Below are positions 1-11,581 of a DNA stretch of 64,000 bases, piece after piece (within the stretch, counting starts at the first letter, position 1; every line of letters begins with the position of its first letter). The stretch covers positions 17,875,993-17,939,992 of the forward strand of contig NC_084668.1 of assembly GCF_028389875.1 (NCBI RefSeq). The letters are read 5' to 3'. Position numbers and translations under genes: made by a program. The notes beneath the pieces are model-generated. The model ran no database searches, was not told the DNA's origin, and saw nothing but the letters and a program-made list of their open reading frames with translations. Origin of the DNA: Rhea pennata (lineage: Eukaryota; Chordata; Aves; Rheiformes; Rheidae).

Positions 1-293
1 CGGCCCTCGCTGGCATCGGCGCAGGCTTCTGGGGAGCGGCCAGGTGCTCTCAGCAAAGCGGAGAACCCCTTGGCGACTCCCCAAGTCCTCCGGCTCCCGG
101 TCACCAGCCGCTCCTCCCCACCTCTCCCCCGGGGCTGCTCCCCAGCCTTCTGGCGACCATCTCGCTGCACATGAAACACAAGCCTCGCTGGGTGAGAGCC
201 AGGCGGAGCAGGGCATGCCAGCCCCACGCAAAGAAGGAAACCCCTTCCCTGCTGGCTCCTCTCGTCCGCATCCGCCCAGGCTTCCCTCCTTAC

Positions 294-3200
294 CTCTGCT
301 CAGAGCAGCCCCGCTCTCCCTGTAGTCTTCGATCTCGGCGTCTTTCTGGAGCAGCAGGGAGGTCAGCTCCTGCAGCTGGGACTGCAGTGCCAGGCTCATC
401 CTCATCAGGGGCCGCACCAGGTGCCGGGAGACCTGGGACGGAGGAAGGACGCGCTAGGGAAGGGCTGGAGAGGTGCACAGCTGTGCACAGAGCAAGGCCG
501 TCACAGCAATGCCCGAGCGAGAGCTGCAGCCCCAGGTCACACGGGGTTCCCGAGGCATCCCCACGTCTCAAGTCTAGTAGGGAGCGGTGGAAAAGCAAGA
601 ACTGGGGGAAGGGAAGCAGGATGCCATGGGGTATGCCCCCCATGCCAGCCCCATCCTTTCACAGCTGGTGAGGGCCCAAGGGGGATGAGGAGCAAGCGAT
701 GCTTCAGCCACCAGGAGAAACTCGGGAGGAGGCAGAGCCCCCCTCCATGAAGCTTCCAGCCTGCAGCGGGGCCTCCAGACCCTCTCCACGGCTCTGGGCA
801 CCCCAAAGCACATTTCTACAGAGGAAACAGGCACAGCTGGCGCTGAAAGGCCAGGCATATGAAGCAGCCTCCTGCCCATTACCTCCCACAGCCCCTTGGA
901 GAGTATCGGGGAGCCCCCCTCCTACAGCATCGCTCACGAAGCCTCCCCACTCCCCAAGCAGCATGCCCCTGGCACACAGCTCGGGGCGAGCTCATGGTGG
1001 GGCTGCACACCCCGAGGCACAAGCCGCAGAGATGGGGGGCCCTGGCACGCGGCGCTCTGCCGCTGCGCCGGTGCTCAGGAGGCAGAGCTGGGAGGCAGCC
1101 AGCAGCTCTGCGTCCCAGCTCTGTTCTGTGCGCACCTTGCGCTCCTGGCTGGCTGCTGAGCAGCACCTGGCAGGGCAGGATCAGACCCCGCTTTTGCGTT
1201 CAAGGCAGCCACGTTCAGCACCCCAAGCACTTCCCGCCTCCTGGGCGCCTTGCAGACATTGCTCTGCCTTGCTGTGTTTCCAGGCAGAGCGAGAAGAGCA
1301 GCTACCGGTGGAGAGCTCGGGACGCCGCTTCGCACTGCCACAGCTCAGACCCCGCGCTTCTTGCCCAGGGAGGGACAGCAAGTCCCCAGGGCGAGCCGAG
1401 CCCCAGGAGACCCCGAGCTCGTCCGGTCCGCGGTGCAGCAGCGGACGCGCTCCGATGCCGCACGCCGCAGCCGGCTGGCGAGCCCTGCTCTGCTCCCCGT
1501 GACGCTCGAGCACAGTGAGCGATGCGCCCGGTCCCCTAAGAGGGGAGAAGGGCTGTGCGGGGACCCTCCTCCCCCCGGCCCCGGTGGCCTGGCGGGAGGG
1601 CAACGCGGCGACTCGGAGCGAACCCCTCCACGCAAGCCCCACCGCAGCTGCGGCTGCCGGGGCTCCCGCGCAGGCCCCCGGCCGGCGCCGGCCCCCGCCG
1701 CCGCCGCCGCCGCCCCGCACGTTAGCGGGCGCCGGGCGCCCTCTTGTGCGCGCACGGCCACAGGGCCGGGGTGCCGGGGCGCCCGCCTCGCCGCCCTGCA
1801 CACGCGCCCGCGGCCCGCGGGGCGCCCGGCCGCCCCTGGGGGGTGGGCTGCGGGGCTTGCCGGCGAAATCGCCCCGGAGAAAGAGGGCACTGAACCGCCT
1901 TCGGCTCCGTGCGCGGAGCAGCGTGCCGCAAGCCTGACACGTTTCGCGAGGTGACAGGGAGAGCCAATGTCTGAGGCCAGGTTTTGCAAGGTTTAGACCC
2001 TCCACTTATTGGCGTCCCAGGTGGGATCTATCCCAGATATAGCCCCCATCCCCGCTGCAACCGCCCGCACTGCTTTGGGGCAGTGGGGGCGGACTGCGGT
2101 CTGGCAGAGGTGCCCGGCTGGTGAGCCCCTGCACTAACCCACCTGCCTGTTCCTGGAGGCTCAGCTCGTCTCTACTGCAACATCAGAAACGAAAGTGAAA
2201 CCCGCCGAACACCTGAAACCTCCCTGAAACCCAAACTGCCAGGTGGCCCTCAGACAGGAGCAACTCCTAAGAGCTGGGGAGAATCCTGTTTAATTCTCTC
2301 CTTTGCTATAGACTCCATATGGACGCTTTTGTGGTGGGGAGGAAGGGAGGGTCACTCGTGCCTCACTCCCCAGCACTTATCACAGCAGAACAGCATCACT
2401 CGGCTGTGCTGGGGGGTGGGCAGCGTTGGTACGTGGAGGGCATATTCCCCAAATGGACAGCCTCTCCCTGCTGCTCTGCAAGGAGCACGTGCGGAGCCAT
2501 CCCTGCCTCCCTGCAAGGTCACCCTCAGCAGACTTCTGCCAGAGAAGCTAAAATGTCAAAGGAAAGAAATGGGCATGGTGAACCTCAGCAGGGGCAGCAG
2601 ACAGCACAACCCCTCAATTTCTCCAAAGCCTCCAAGCATTAGAAGGCACTTGTTAGCTTCACACTGTCCCCCCCCCAAACTCGCCACAGCCCACGGCCAT
2701 CGCTGCTCGGTGCCCTGGAGAGGCAGGGTGCCCAGGGCCCTCTGGTGTGTCGCTCACCATCTCCACGGGCGCAGCGGAGCAGTGGAAGTCCCAGTAGAAG
2801 GGCAGTCCCGAGAGCTCGCTTTTCACGTGAACGCTGAGCCTGCCAGGCGCGCGGTGGCAGGAGAAGGAGGTGGTGGCATCTGGGTGTCCGGCCAGCAAGG
2901 GGCCCATGAGGCTGCACAAGCGGTGCAGAAAGGAGGACACGTGGGCCGTCAGCCGCTTGTTCAGCTCCTGGCAAAAGGCAAGGTTAGAAGACCTCAGCAC
3001 CCAAAACAGCCAACAGAAGGCCCAGCACACATGGATCAAAACTACTTCCACATGTCCTAGGGCAGCAAAAACCCACCCCTGGGCCTTGACATCTAGCCCC
3101 AGGACAGGACATTCCCCACCAGTCCTCCCAGGCAGGCCAAACTAGAAAGGTTTCCCAGCCCCAACCAGCAGGACCAGCAGGGTCTAGAGCAGGGGTGGCC

Positions 3201-3769
3201 AGAGCATGGTCCAGTGTGCTTCTGGAGCTGTGAAGATAGGACAGGCTGTGGAAGCCAGTGCCTTGGCCGTTAAAGTGAACAAGAGTCTCTCTGACACTAG
3301 TGGGACCTTGTTTCAACATACTGCTTAATGCACTGGCTCCGGGAAAAGCAGCTTCCCACTCAGCCCACAGGTGAAATGAGCCTGCCGGCCCTGGCCAAGA
3401 GAGGCCATGCTAAATAGTCAGGCCCACTCTCCGGGGAGGAGGGTGCTCGGCCAGCCAGGACGACAGCGCATGGGCGCAGCTGCGCAGGGGCTTCCTGGAT
3501 CCAATGTGCTCCTGGCCAGCTCATGCTGGGACATCAGCTGGCATAAGGGGAAAAGGAGGTCCTTGGACTTCCCAGACACTCACCTTGGACCTTTGTCCCA
3601 CAGCCTCCGCGTCCACGCTCTCGTACCAGACGCTGCTGAGGTCAGAGATCAGCAGGATGTAGCCAGAATCCCTGAAGCAAGCTTTGGCAATAAAAGCAGA
3701 CTCGCCAAAGCAAACAGAAGCCCAGGGCTGGGTGAGGAGGCTGCTCTCCAGCTCCTCGGAGCCCTCCAT
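294..3769 (-). CDS. NHEJ1: NHEJ1 (XLF/Cernunnos), 5' coding part; 3' exons lie off the left edge
   Basis: XLF is the core non-homologous end-joining factor that forms filaments with XRCC4 and stimulates ligase IV at DNA breaks. Three coding exons are seen: 3584-3769 (62 codons, starts with ATG at 3769), 2758-2967 (70 codons) and 294-432 (46 codons plus 1 nt). All have GT donors and AG acceptors. The protein opens [18 protein letters not shown], then has [28 protein letters not shown] and [14 protein letters not shown], matching the XLF head domain. [18 protein letters not shown] begins the coiled-coil stalk. A strong acceptor directly abuts the ATG, so the 5' UTR must lie in an upstream exon. 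The family is about 300 aa, so roughly 120 residues including the Ku- and XRCC4-binding tail are missing here because the window ends. Identification is firm; the next exon near 1-150 is unclear. Confidence 0.93.
1290..1960. promoter_or_regulatory. CpG island inside an NHEJ1 intron
   Basis: A strongly CpG-rich stretch lies in the intron between NHEJ1 exons 294-432 and 2758-2967. It includes a run of CCG triplets near 1690-1716 and several GC boxes. No conserved coding exon was recognised; open frames on both strands here are explained by the base composition. It could be an internal promoter, an enhancer-associated island or simply GC-rich intronic sequence. Confidence 0.5.
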
Positions 3770-4149
3770 CTGCAAGGCAGCAAACAGGTCTTTGCCGCAG
3801 GTCTCCCTCTGCTGCCTGGGGATCCCCGCTCCCCGCCAGCCCCTCTGCAATGCCCACCCCACATCACAGCCCAGAGGTGAAGATGCTCGGCCAGCTCAAG
3901 TCCATGCACTTCCCCCCACGTGCATGCAGCTCTCCTGGGGCAGACGGCTGCGGGAGCGCTGTGCAGGGCACTTCCCACCCCATGTCAGCTTAAGCATCCC
4001 GAACGCACCAGGGGACACCCAGGAGAAGCTTGCAACACAACAGCTGCCTCCCCTGGCAGTAACCCGTGCTCGCTGCCATTAATGTGGACAGATCTCTGCG
4101 TGCAAATTAATATTTAAGCTGCCCAGCTTGCACCCAGGCGGGCAGCAGG

Positions 4150-4950
4150 ATGCTCCAGCCCCCAGAACATGGCATACGCGGGCTGCGCGCCTTCCCCTGC
4201 CTTCAGCAGCGCGCACAGCGAGCAACCCGCAGCGCCTGCGCGTGCCGGCTCCCCCCGCGCGGCGCGGGCCGGAGCGCTTGGGCGGCTCTGAGCCGCCTGC
4301 CCGGCCCGAGCGGGGCAGCGTCCGGGCTCCGCAGCCGCGGCGCTGCGGTCCAGTTACCCCGGGGCAAAGAGGAGCAGGCAGGCCTAAACGCGCGGGGAAG
4401 CAGCTCTGCGCTGTGGAGGCGAGCGCGGCGGGCCGCAGCGAGAGCCGAGACTACGGCTCCCAGCATGCTGCTGTCCTCCTCGGCGCGCCACGCCACCCGC
4501 GGCGCGCCACGCCACCCGCGTCACGCCACCCGCGCCACGCCACGCCACCCGCGGCGCGCCACGTCCCGGCCACACGGGAAGGCAGCCGTGCCCCTTCGCT
4601 TCCCCGTGAGGTTCGGCGCCGGGACGCGGGACCGCTGCCCCCGCCGCCTCCCCGAGAGGACGCGGGTCCGGGCTCGAGCGCCCGGCTCAAGCATCCCCGC
4701 TTTTCTCGGGAGGCTGCACGGCCGAGAGGCCGCGTCGAGCGGTCCGGACCGGGACACGCTAACGCTTTGTTCTGCGTCTGCTCCTGCCAAGAGCCGCCTC
4801 GGTGCCGGCCTGCTGGGGACCGCTCCGGGGCACGCGCTCCGCACGCCGCTCGTCCCGAGCCTTACCTGGGGCCTGGCCGGCCGTGTCCTGGCACGGAGGC
4901 ACCACCGGAGCTGTGGGTCCCCGCACGCTGACCCCCCCCCCCCCAGCAGC
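4150..4950 (-). promoter_or_regulatory. NHEJ1: NHEJ1 promoter CpG island with candidate untranslated first exon
   Basis: This GC- and CpG-rich block lies just upstream of the first NHEJ1 coding exon, whose ATG sits directly after an AG acceptor and therefore needs an upstream untranslated exon. On the minus strand a good donor, CAG followed by GTAAGG, lies at 4860-4865, so an untranslated exon beginning somewhere above 4866 is the best candidate. No TATA box was seen. The exact transcription start cannot be read from sequence alone. Confidence 0.5.
4481..4562. repeat. 19-bp GC-rich tandem repeat
   Basis: Two perfect copies of a 19-bp unit begin at 4481 and 4500. They are followed by shortened variants built on the same CGCCAC words, up to about 4562. 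The array sits inside the NHEJ1 promoter island. Confidence 0.75.
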
Positions 4951-4989
4951 AAGCGTGGACCCACCACTGCGGGGCCACAGAGCTGATGC

Positions 4990-6824
4990 ACTGCAACGGG
5001 GTGCTAGGAGAGGTGGGTGCAGCCTGGAGTGCAGGCTGCGGGGGTGTAGGGGAGCTGGGGTGCAGCAGGGCTGTAGACCAGAGCCCAAGTGGAGTGCGGG
5101 GGCGTTGGGGTACAGGACCCAACCGGGGTGCAAGAAGGGTGGGCTCATAGGGCACTGCTGGGCTGCAGGACGGGTTGGGGTGTAGGGCCTAGGTGGGATG
5201 CAGGACTGGGTTGGGGTGCAGGGTCTCTAGGCTCACCTGGCCCTTGGAGAGGTATGCCCACGGCAACACCAAGTCCCTGCCACCCTCCAGGCACCTTTGG
5301 GTGTTCCTGGGCATCTGGGTGCTCCTCAGGACCTGGCTGGGGGCTGAGAGAGCCCCAGGCACGACCTGGAGCTGTGGCTAAGTCACTCCTGTGAACTGCC
5401 TCCATCGTCCTCCCAGCCCAAGTCCTTCCCTTGAGCTTGCACCCGTGGCTGGTTTGCAAGGCAGGCACGACCCAAGGGCTGCAAAGCCCTGGCCTTCCCT
5501 GCCTCCTGGCCGGGGTTTCATAGGCCAGTTTAGACTGGCCCAGGCTGCACTTGCAGGCGGACTCTGGTCTGCTGTAAATGCTGGGAGCTGCAGACACGGG
5601 CAGCGCAGGCTTCACTGCAAGCAGCGTAACCAGCGGGCAGCAGGACGCCCACCCAGCAACCGGCCTGAAGCACGAGGGGTCAAAGGCAATGTTTTCTTCC
5701 CCCAGAAAAAGCCCCTGCTGGCTAGCTGAGCAGCAAGAGCAACACACCAGCCTAAGAGAGCGCCTGACGGAGCGTTTAAGTGGTGAACGTGCCCGGGAGG
5801 CCCCCGCTGCAGGTTACAGCGGGCTCCCGGCGCTGGGGAGCAGAGCCGAGCAGGGCGGCTCTGCCCCCTGAGCGTGGGGCCTCCTGCTGGGCCGGAGCTT
5901 TAGATCTGGCACCGTGGGACCCGAGGGACCGCGGGCTCAGCTGGGAAAAGGCACTGCGCAGAGACGGGGAGAGCAGCAGGGTCAGGGGAGGCCAAGCGGC
6001 GGGCAGATGCCTGGGGGGCAGCTACGAGCATGCCTCCAAGCAGAAAGCCCTCAGGCTCCTGCTCAGGGCGAGGGCTGACCCCACCAGACACTCAGAGGAG
6101 CCCTGTGCTTTTTGCTGCCGTAGGCAACAGGCAGCAAACACCCCTCGGCCCCCTCGCAGAGCCCAGGGGCTGTGAAGAAACGCCCCAAGGCACAGCAGGG
6201 CACGGGGATCCTGGTGTCGGCAGCACAGGGCACGCGGAGAGGTGCCCACAAGCAGCCCAAAGCTGCAGGGTGAATCGAAACGTCTTGCACAGCTCCTGGC
6301 ACAGCTCCTTGCCGGGGCAGAGGGACGGTGCAGGGCCGGACAAGGTGCTGGGAGCCGCTCTGCAGCTGAGCGGCAGCCACGGCAGGCGTCCGGCAGCGGT
6401 GGGAAGCACCCTCGTGCCAGGGCACACGGCAAACGTGCAAACCCAGCCCATCCCCACCTCTTCAGCCTGGTCAGTGGGGCAAAAGTGGACCTTAGGGTTG
6501 CCCATGTCCTTGGCCAGGCTGTTGTGCCCTCCACAGTCGCAGTCCTAGGGGCGCTGCGGGATGGTGAGCTCGTGTCTCCCAGACAGATCCCCACTGGAAA
6601 AGAAACTCCGAGAACAAAGTTGGTTGAGGGTTTTTATAGTTCTCTTCTGAAGTGGGGTAAATGAGGTTCATGCTGGGGCACATGGGCCCCTCCAGTCCAT
6701 GCAGGCTTCGGAAACAAGGGAAAAAGAGGCTTGCGGGGATCCAAGTCGCCTCCCGTCACTGCCTTGGAGGGCTGACACAGGTCCCATGGGAGATGTCCCC
6801 TCTCCGTGGGAGCAGGGCCCACGG
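4990..6824. other. Gene-poor interval between NHEJ1 promoter and SLC23A3 stop
   Basis: From about 5005 to 5225 there are degenerate repeats of roughly 20-25 bp built on GGGGTGCAGG-like words. The rest is GC-rich unique sequence in which I recognise no exon. The part nearest 6824 must include the SLC23A3 3' UTR. No AATAAA is visible on the minus strand there; the only candidate is a TATAAA variant at 6633-6638. Confidence 0.5.
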
Positions 6825-9800
6825 TCAGGCCGCAGCGTGCCACACGGGCATCTCCGTCTCGCTTGGCCTCCTCTCCGACTGCATCTCCACCGTGCCGACT
6901 TTCAGCAGCAGGTGCGTCCCTTCCCCGGTGGTGGCAGTCCCCTCCTCGGCGGCACGGCCGCCCCCCTCCTCCTCCTCCTCCTCCTCGCGGCCCGGGCAGA
7001 GGAAGCAGCAGGGGAAGGCTTTGCACCTGGAAGGAGGCAGCAGCCTCCTCAGCCCGGCGGGGAGCCCGTACACGTGGCTGGTGTCGCCCCTCTCTCCCCA
7101 GGGGCAGCGATCGCCTCTCCGTGCCGCTGCCACCTTGGCGAGCAGCCCTCGCTCCTCCAGGGTGCCTGAAAACAGGGCGATGGACAGGGTGTTGAGAGCC
7201 CTTCTCCACAGCTGCACCCACGTCCCTATGCGCGCAGAGGGGTCGTGTCAGCCTGTGGACATGCTGCAGCGCCCTGAGCATCCCCTCACCTGAGACCGTG
7301 TTTTCCAGGAAGAAGGACAAGAAGCCAGTTAAGAAGACAGGCACCATCAGCAGGGAGAGGAAGAGGAGGTCCAGAGGCACCCAGCCTGGGGGCAGCACCA
7401 GGGTTACCCAGGACATCCCAGCCCAGGAGCCAGGAAGGGGCAGGAGCATGTCTGGGCAGACCCAGGGGCTGGAGCCAGTGGAAAGGGCTTTGGTTGCTGC
7501 CATGAGCGATGTGTCGCTCCAGCCTCAGGAGACACGTGGCCATGGTGGCACCAGGCCCAAGGCTTCCCCTTCCCTAAGGAACATCCCCGCTACCTGTGGC
7601 CAAGTGAACCGGAGTGGTGCTGAGCCACCGTGGCACCAGCAGGGCCATGAACATGGTGAAGCCGACAATAAAGATGTTCCTCCCTGAGTCGATGTCCGCG
7701 TACTGGAAGTAGGAGATACCCGTGCCCACAGCCACAGCGTAGGTCACGCAGAGCACCCCTCCTGCGAGGGGCAGGAGTCAGGCAGCGCTGGGCACGAGGT
7801 GGGATGCCGGCACGCGCCAGCCTCTTCCTGTGCCTTGGGAACCCTCGGCAGCGGAGGGGGAAAGGGGACGTGATCCCTACCGTGAACCACCAGCGGGATG
7901 CGGGTGAGGAGCCCTGCCAGCCTGGGGGACATGCCCAGCAGCACGCACACCAGTGCGCTCACTTGCACCGAGAGGCGAGAGCCAGCCTGCCGCAGCGGGA
8001 GAAGGGCGGGTGAGCAGCGGCGATGCCACCGCCCCGCTCTGTGCCCCGATCCTACCGCCCAGCGTCAGCTCAAGCCGGGCCATCACACCCGGCGGCTGGG
8101 GCAGCGGGGTTCCCCGTGCCTCCCCGCAGCCTCACTCCGCGCCCTCGGGACGGGCGCCCGGCCGTACCTGCGTGAGGCTGCTGGCGCAGGCGTTGGCGAT
8201 GCTGGAGGCCGTGCCGCCCGCGGCGCCCAGCAGCCCTGCCAGCAGGCTGCCCAGCGCCTCGGCGCAGAGGCCCCGGTTGCAGGCATCCGGGGGCGGGCGG
8301 GGGGCTCGCAGCAGCCTCCCGCACAGCACGTAGCAGCCCACCGAGTTGACGCTGCCGCCGACGGCCATGGCGATGCCCACCGCCAGCGCCCGGGGGGTGA
8401 GCAGCGGCCACCCTCCCTCGCCTGCAGCAGGGGGAGAAGCGGTGGGTGATGAGTGCCCGAGCAGAGGGCGATAGCGGTGCTAGTCCTGCCCACCCCGACC
8501 TGGGTAGGGGATCCAGAGCCACGGGGAGCGGCCAGTGCTGTTGGCCCAGGGCAGCTGTTCCATGGCCAGCTCCAGCGAGTCCCAGGGGATGCGGAGGTGG
8601 CTGAGGATGGCGCACACGATGCAGATGCCAGCAAATGGGAGCAGCACCTGCAAGGTAGCGTGGAGATCCTGAGCAGGGCACCCTCCCTTGCTGCACCCCC
8701 ACCAGCTGGTCCTTTTCCCATCCCTTCTCCAGGAGACACCCTCCACCTGTCCTACAGCACCCCTATGCTCCCCCCCAACACCATCTGGAGCCTCTCCCAG
8801 TTCACACCAGGTCCTTCCTCACCCACTTTCTCTGCTTGCAGCACACAGCTGCACTCTGGGGCAACCAGGTCCCACCTCACCCACCACCGAAGAGCCAAGC
8901 TCAGTGAGGAGCCTGGCGCAGCCAGAGGGAGCAGGGCCAGGCAAGCCATGGTACCGAGAATGTGCGCAGGGTGGGGATGGACGGCGCCACGTAGCCCCCC
9001 CAGGCACAGCAGGGCAGGCGGCAGGACCCCAGATGCTGGGAGAAGGTGACAGCGAGGAGCACTAGCCTGGGAGAGACAGGGAGCACAGGTCACTACGCGG
9101 CGACGGGGCCCCCGGGGCAAAGCGCAGTGCCTGGGGCTGCACGCCGGCGCGGTCCCCCAGGCTCACATACAGCAGCGCTACCCCCCAGTTAGCGGAGCAG
9201 AAGAAGGCTGCCTCCTTGTACGCGGACAGCCCCACGATGGAGAGGCTCGGGGCCAGGACCATGGGCCCGCAGCGGCGGGCTGCCCACCCGCACACTCCGG
9301 ACGCTCCCAGCACCAGCTGAACCAGCCCGGAGACCACCACAGCTCCCGAGACCTACGGGAGGAAAGGACGGGACACAGGAGACAGGAGCCGGTGAGGGCA
9401 GCCCAGCGCCTCCCCTTGGCCGCCCTCCCGCGCACCCCTGTGGGGTCCCCCGTCCCACGTGCTCCAGCCCCGCTCCGCTCGCCCCACGTGCCAGGGAAGG
9501 TAAGAGCATGCCCACTACCCGTCATTGCCTTCACGTGCATCCTCGCGATCCCCTAGCGGCTCGCACCCCGCGTGGGCTGAGGGCGGAGCAGGGGACGGGG
9601 ACCCCGGGTCGGAGCTCAGGAGCACCAACCTCTCGCAGCGACGCAGCCCGGCTACCCGCGATGTCGCAGTGCGGTGCAGGGCACACGCTGGCCGCCGCCG
9701 TACCTGCAAGGGAAGTTCAGAGGGGGCTGAGATAGGCAGACACGAGGCTCCCAGAGCCCGGCTGGCGTGACGCCTGCAGAGCACCAGATCGGGACCATGC

Positions 9801-11581
9801 AGAGTGGGGTACCCAGGCTGGAGAGGGGCCAGCATGCCAGGGACAGCACCCCAGCATCACACAGGGGAGCTGTATCTGCTCCAGGACTGTCTCTGGGAGC
9901 AGCAGCCAATGACAAGAGGCTCAGGGAGGCAGTGCCAAACCTGACCTGGGGCAGATAAGCTGCTTCAGGAAGGGGTCATGAGTGCTTGGGCATCCTCCTG
10001 GGGCCACAGCACCTTCGTCCTTCTCCTGGCAGGGTCTCTGGCCGGGCTGTTGCTGGGTGGTGCAAAGCCAGGTACAGAACTCGAAGTGCTGGGAAGGGCC
10101 CGGTCCAGTCCTCAAGTCCTAACCCAAGAGGTGGCCACTGTGGTGATACAGGCCACGAGTCCTGCAGTCATGACCCTGTGCACCTTGTGAGTGTGCCCAG
10201 TGGTCAGTGAGGTGCCCAGGGTGCTGTGTACCCCATCACCAGATGGGCTAGGAGGCAGGACCCACTGCTACCCCCCATCTTGGATGCTCCAGGCTCACAG
10301 CACCTTGTTGCTGCTGATGCCCTGACACCAGCATGGCTCTGGGCCCCGTGAGGTGCTGGGGAAGGCTCCAGGGCTGTGCTCACCATTCCTGTCTGCACTG
10401 GCACTGACGGACCGGTGGGAGCTCAGCACCATGGCAGGGACCAGGTATTCAAACGATGGGATTTGAACCAGCGGCAACCTGGGAACAGGGAGACAGCAAG
10501 GGTAAATTAGGGAGGAAAGGGGATAGGGCTGTTCTGGGACCTCCTAGAACCCCAGCTGTCAGAGGAGTCAGGGATGGGAAGGGGCAGTGGTGGAGGCAGG
10601 AACTCCAAAGTGGCAGCAGGGACACTGAATATCCCAAATGTGTCCTAGTATATCCCAAGCAGCACAGGGGATATGCCCAGAGGCCAGGGGCTTTGCCAAG
10701 TGCATGCCCAGCTTGTACCTCGGTGCTGTGTATGGGCAGCGTTCAGTAGGCACCGCATGAAATGGAGAAAGCACGAGTTATGCTAGGGCGAGGGAGTGAG
10801 GATCTAAAGGGAGAATGCAGCAGTTTTGGTGGAAGGAGATGTGAGAGGAGGATGCAGCGATGGCATGGAGGGGACAGCCCATGCAGAGGTGCTGCGCAGA
10901 GGATTGTTGTAGGAAACCAGCATCTCCAAGGGGACCTTATGGCCCAACAGCAAATTCCTTGTTCCCGATCCTTATGCCCCTTCCCAGCTCCCACAAAGCC
11001 TATCCTCTCCCATCCCAAGAGAGGGGCAAAATACCACTGGCCCAGCTGGTGATGGCTGTGTCCCCCTTGCTCACCGGCTCCCCAAACAGGTCTGTAGGAT
11101 GGTGGAGATGCCACAGGCAAAGAGGCTGCGTGCCAGCAGCTCGCTTGCAGCCTGGGGCTGCTCCTCAGGCAGGGTCGGGAGCAGGAGCAGGTGGAAGATG
11201 CAGAGCAGGGAGGCCTGTACAGCAAGGTGCTGCACAGGGAGGAGAGAGTGACACGTCACAGGATCCAGAACTGCAGCCCCCAGCACCTGGCACCCCTGGC
11301 AGGATGTATGCTCACGGACACCTCTTACGCCAAGCCTGCCACTGCCCAGCCATGCCACCCTCTCCTCTCTCAACCCACCCTGGCCCTTTGCATAGCGAAA
11401 TGCAGCCCGTGTCCTGCCACTTGCGAGGATCCCAGCCCTCTCCCCATCACCCCAGCTGCTCACCGTGATCCACCCTTACCTGAAGGGCTAAGCAGCAGCT
11501 CAGCATACAGGAGCACATTTTCTGCCAGGAGCAGGATGGGGGGCTCCCAGCACCAGGTATTCTGTGGCAGCCCCCATTCAT
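6825..11581 (-). CDS. SLC23A3: SLC23A3, orphan member of the nucleobase/ascorbate transporter family
   Basis: Multi-pass membrane transporter of the SLC23 (NAT) family. SLC23A1/2 carry vitamin C; this paralogue's substrate is not settled. Twelve coding exons: 11480-11581, 11075-11229, 10384-10478, 9630-9703, 9171-9352, 8955-9066, 8500-8647, 8168-8421, 7881-7986, 7594-7761, 7290-7385 and 6825-7165, summing to 611 codons (610 aa, the same as the human length I recall). Diagnostic words are GISTILQT, VSGAVVVSGL, GPMVLAPSLSIVGLSAYKEA, SQHLGSC, PLLTPRALAVGIAM, GCYVLCGRLL, DIDSGRNIFIVGF and FLLEN-like FFLENTVS. The cytoplasmic tail has a run of seven Glu followed by Gly. The start at 11581 is the first in-frame ATG after an upstream stop, but the N-terminus is poorly conserved and least certain. 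Donors after exons 4 and 7 (GTTGGT, GTCGGG) are weak. Confidence 0.92.

Noticed and set aside
1181-2005. Minus-strand frame of about 270 codons in the NHEJ1 intron
   Set aside because: Low-complexity Arg/Ala/Gly/Pro sequence with the composition of the CpG island; no conserved motif or splice support.
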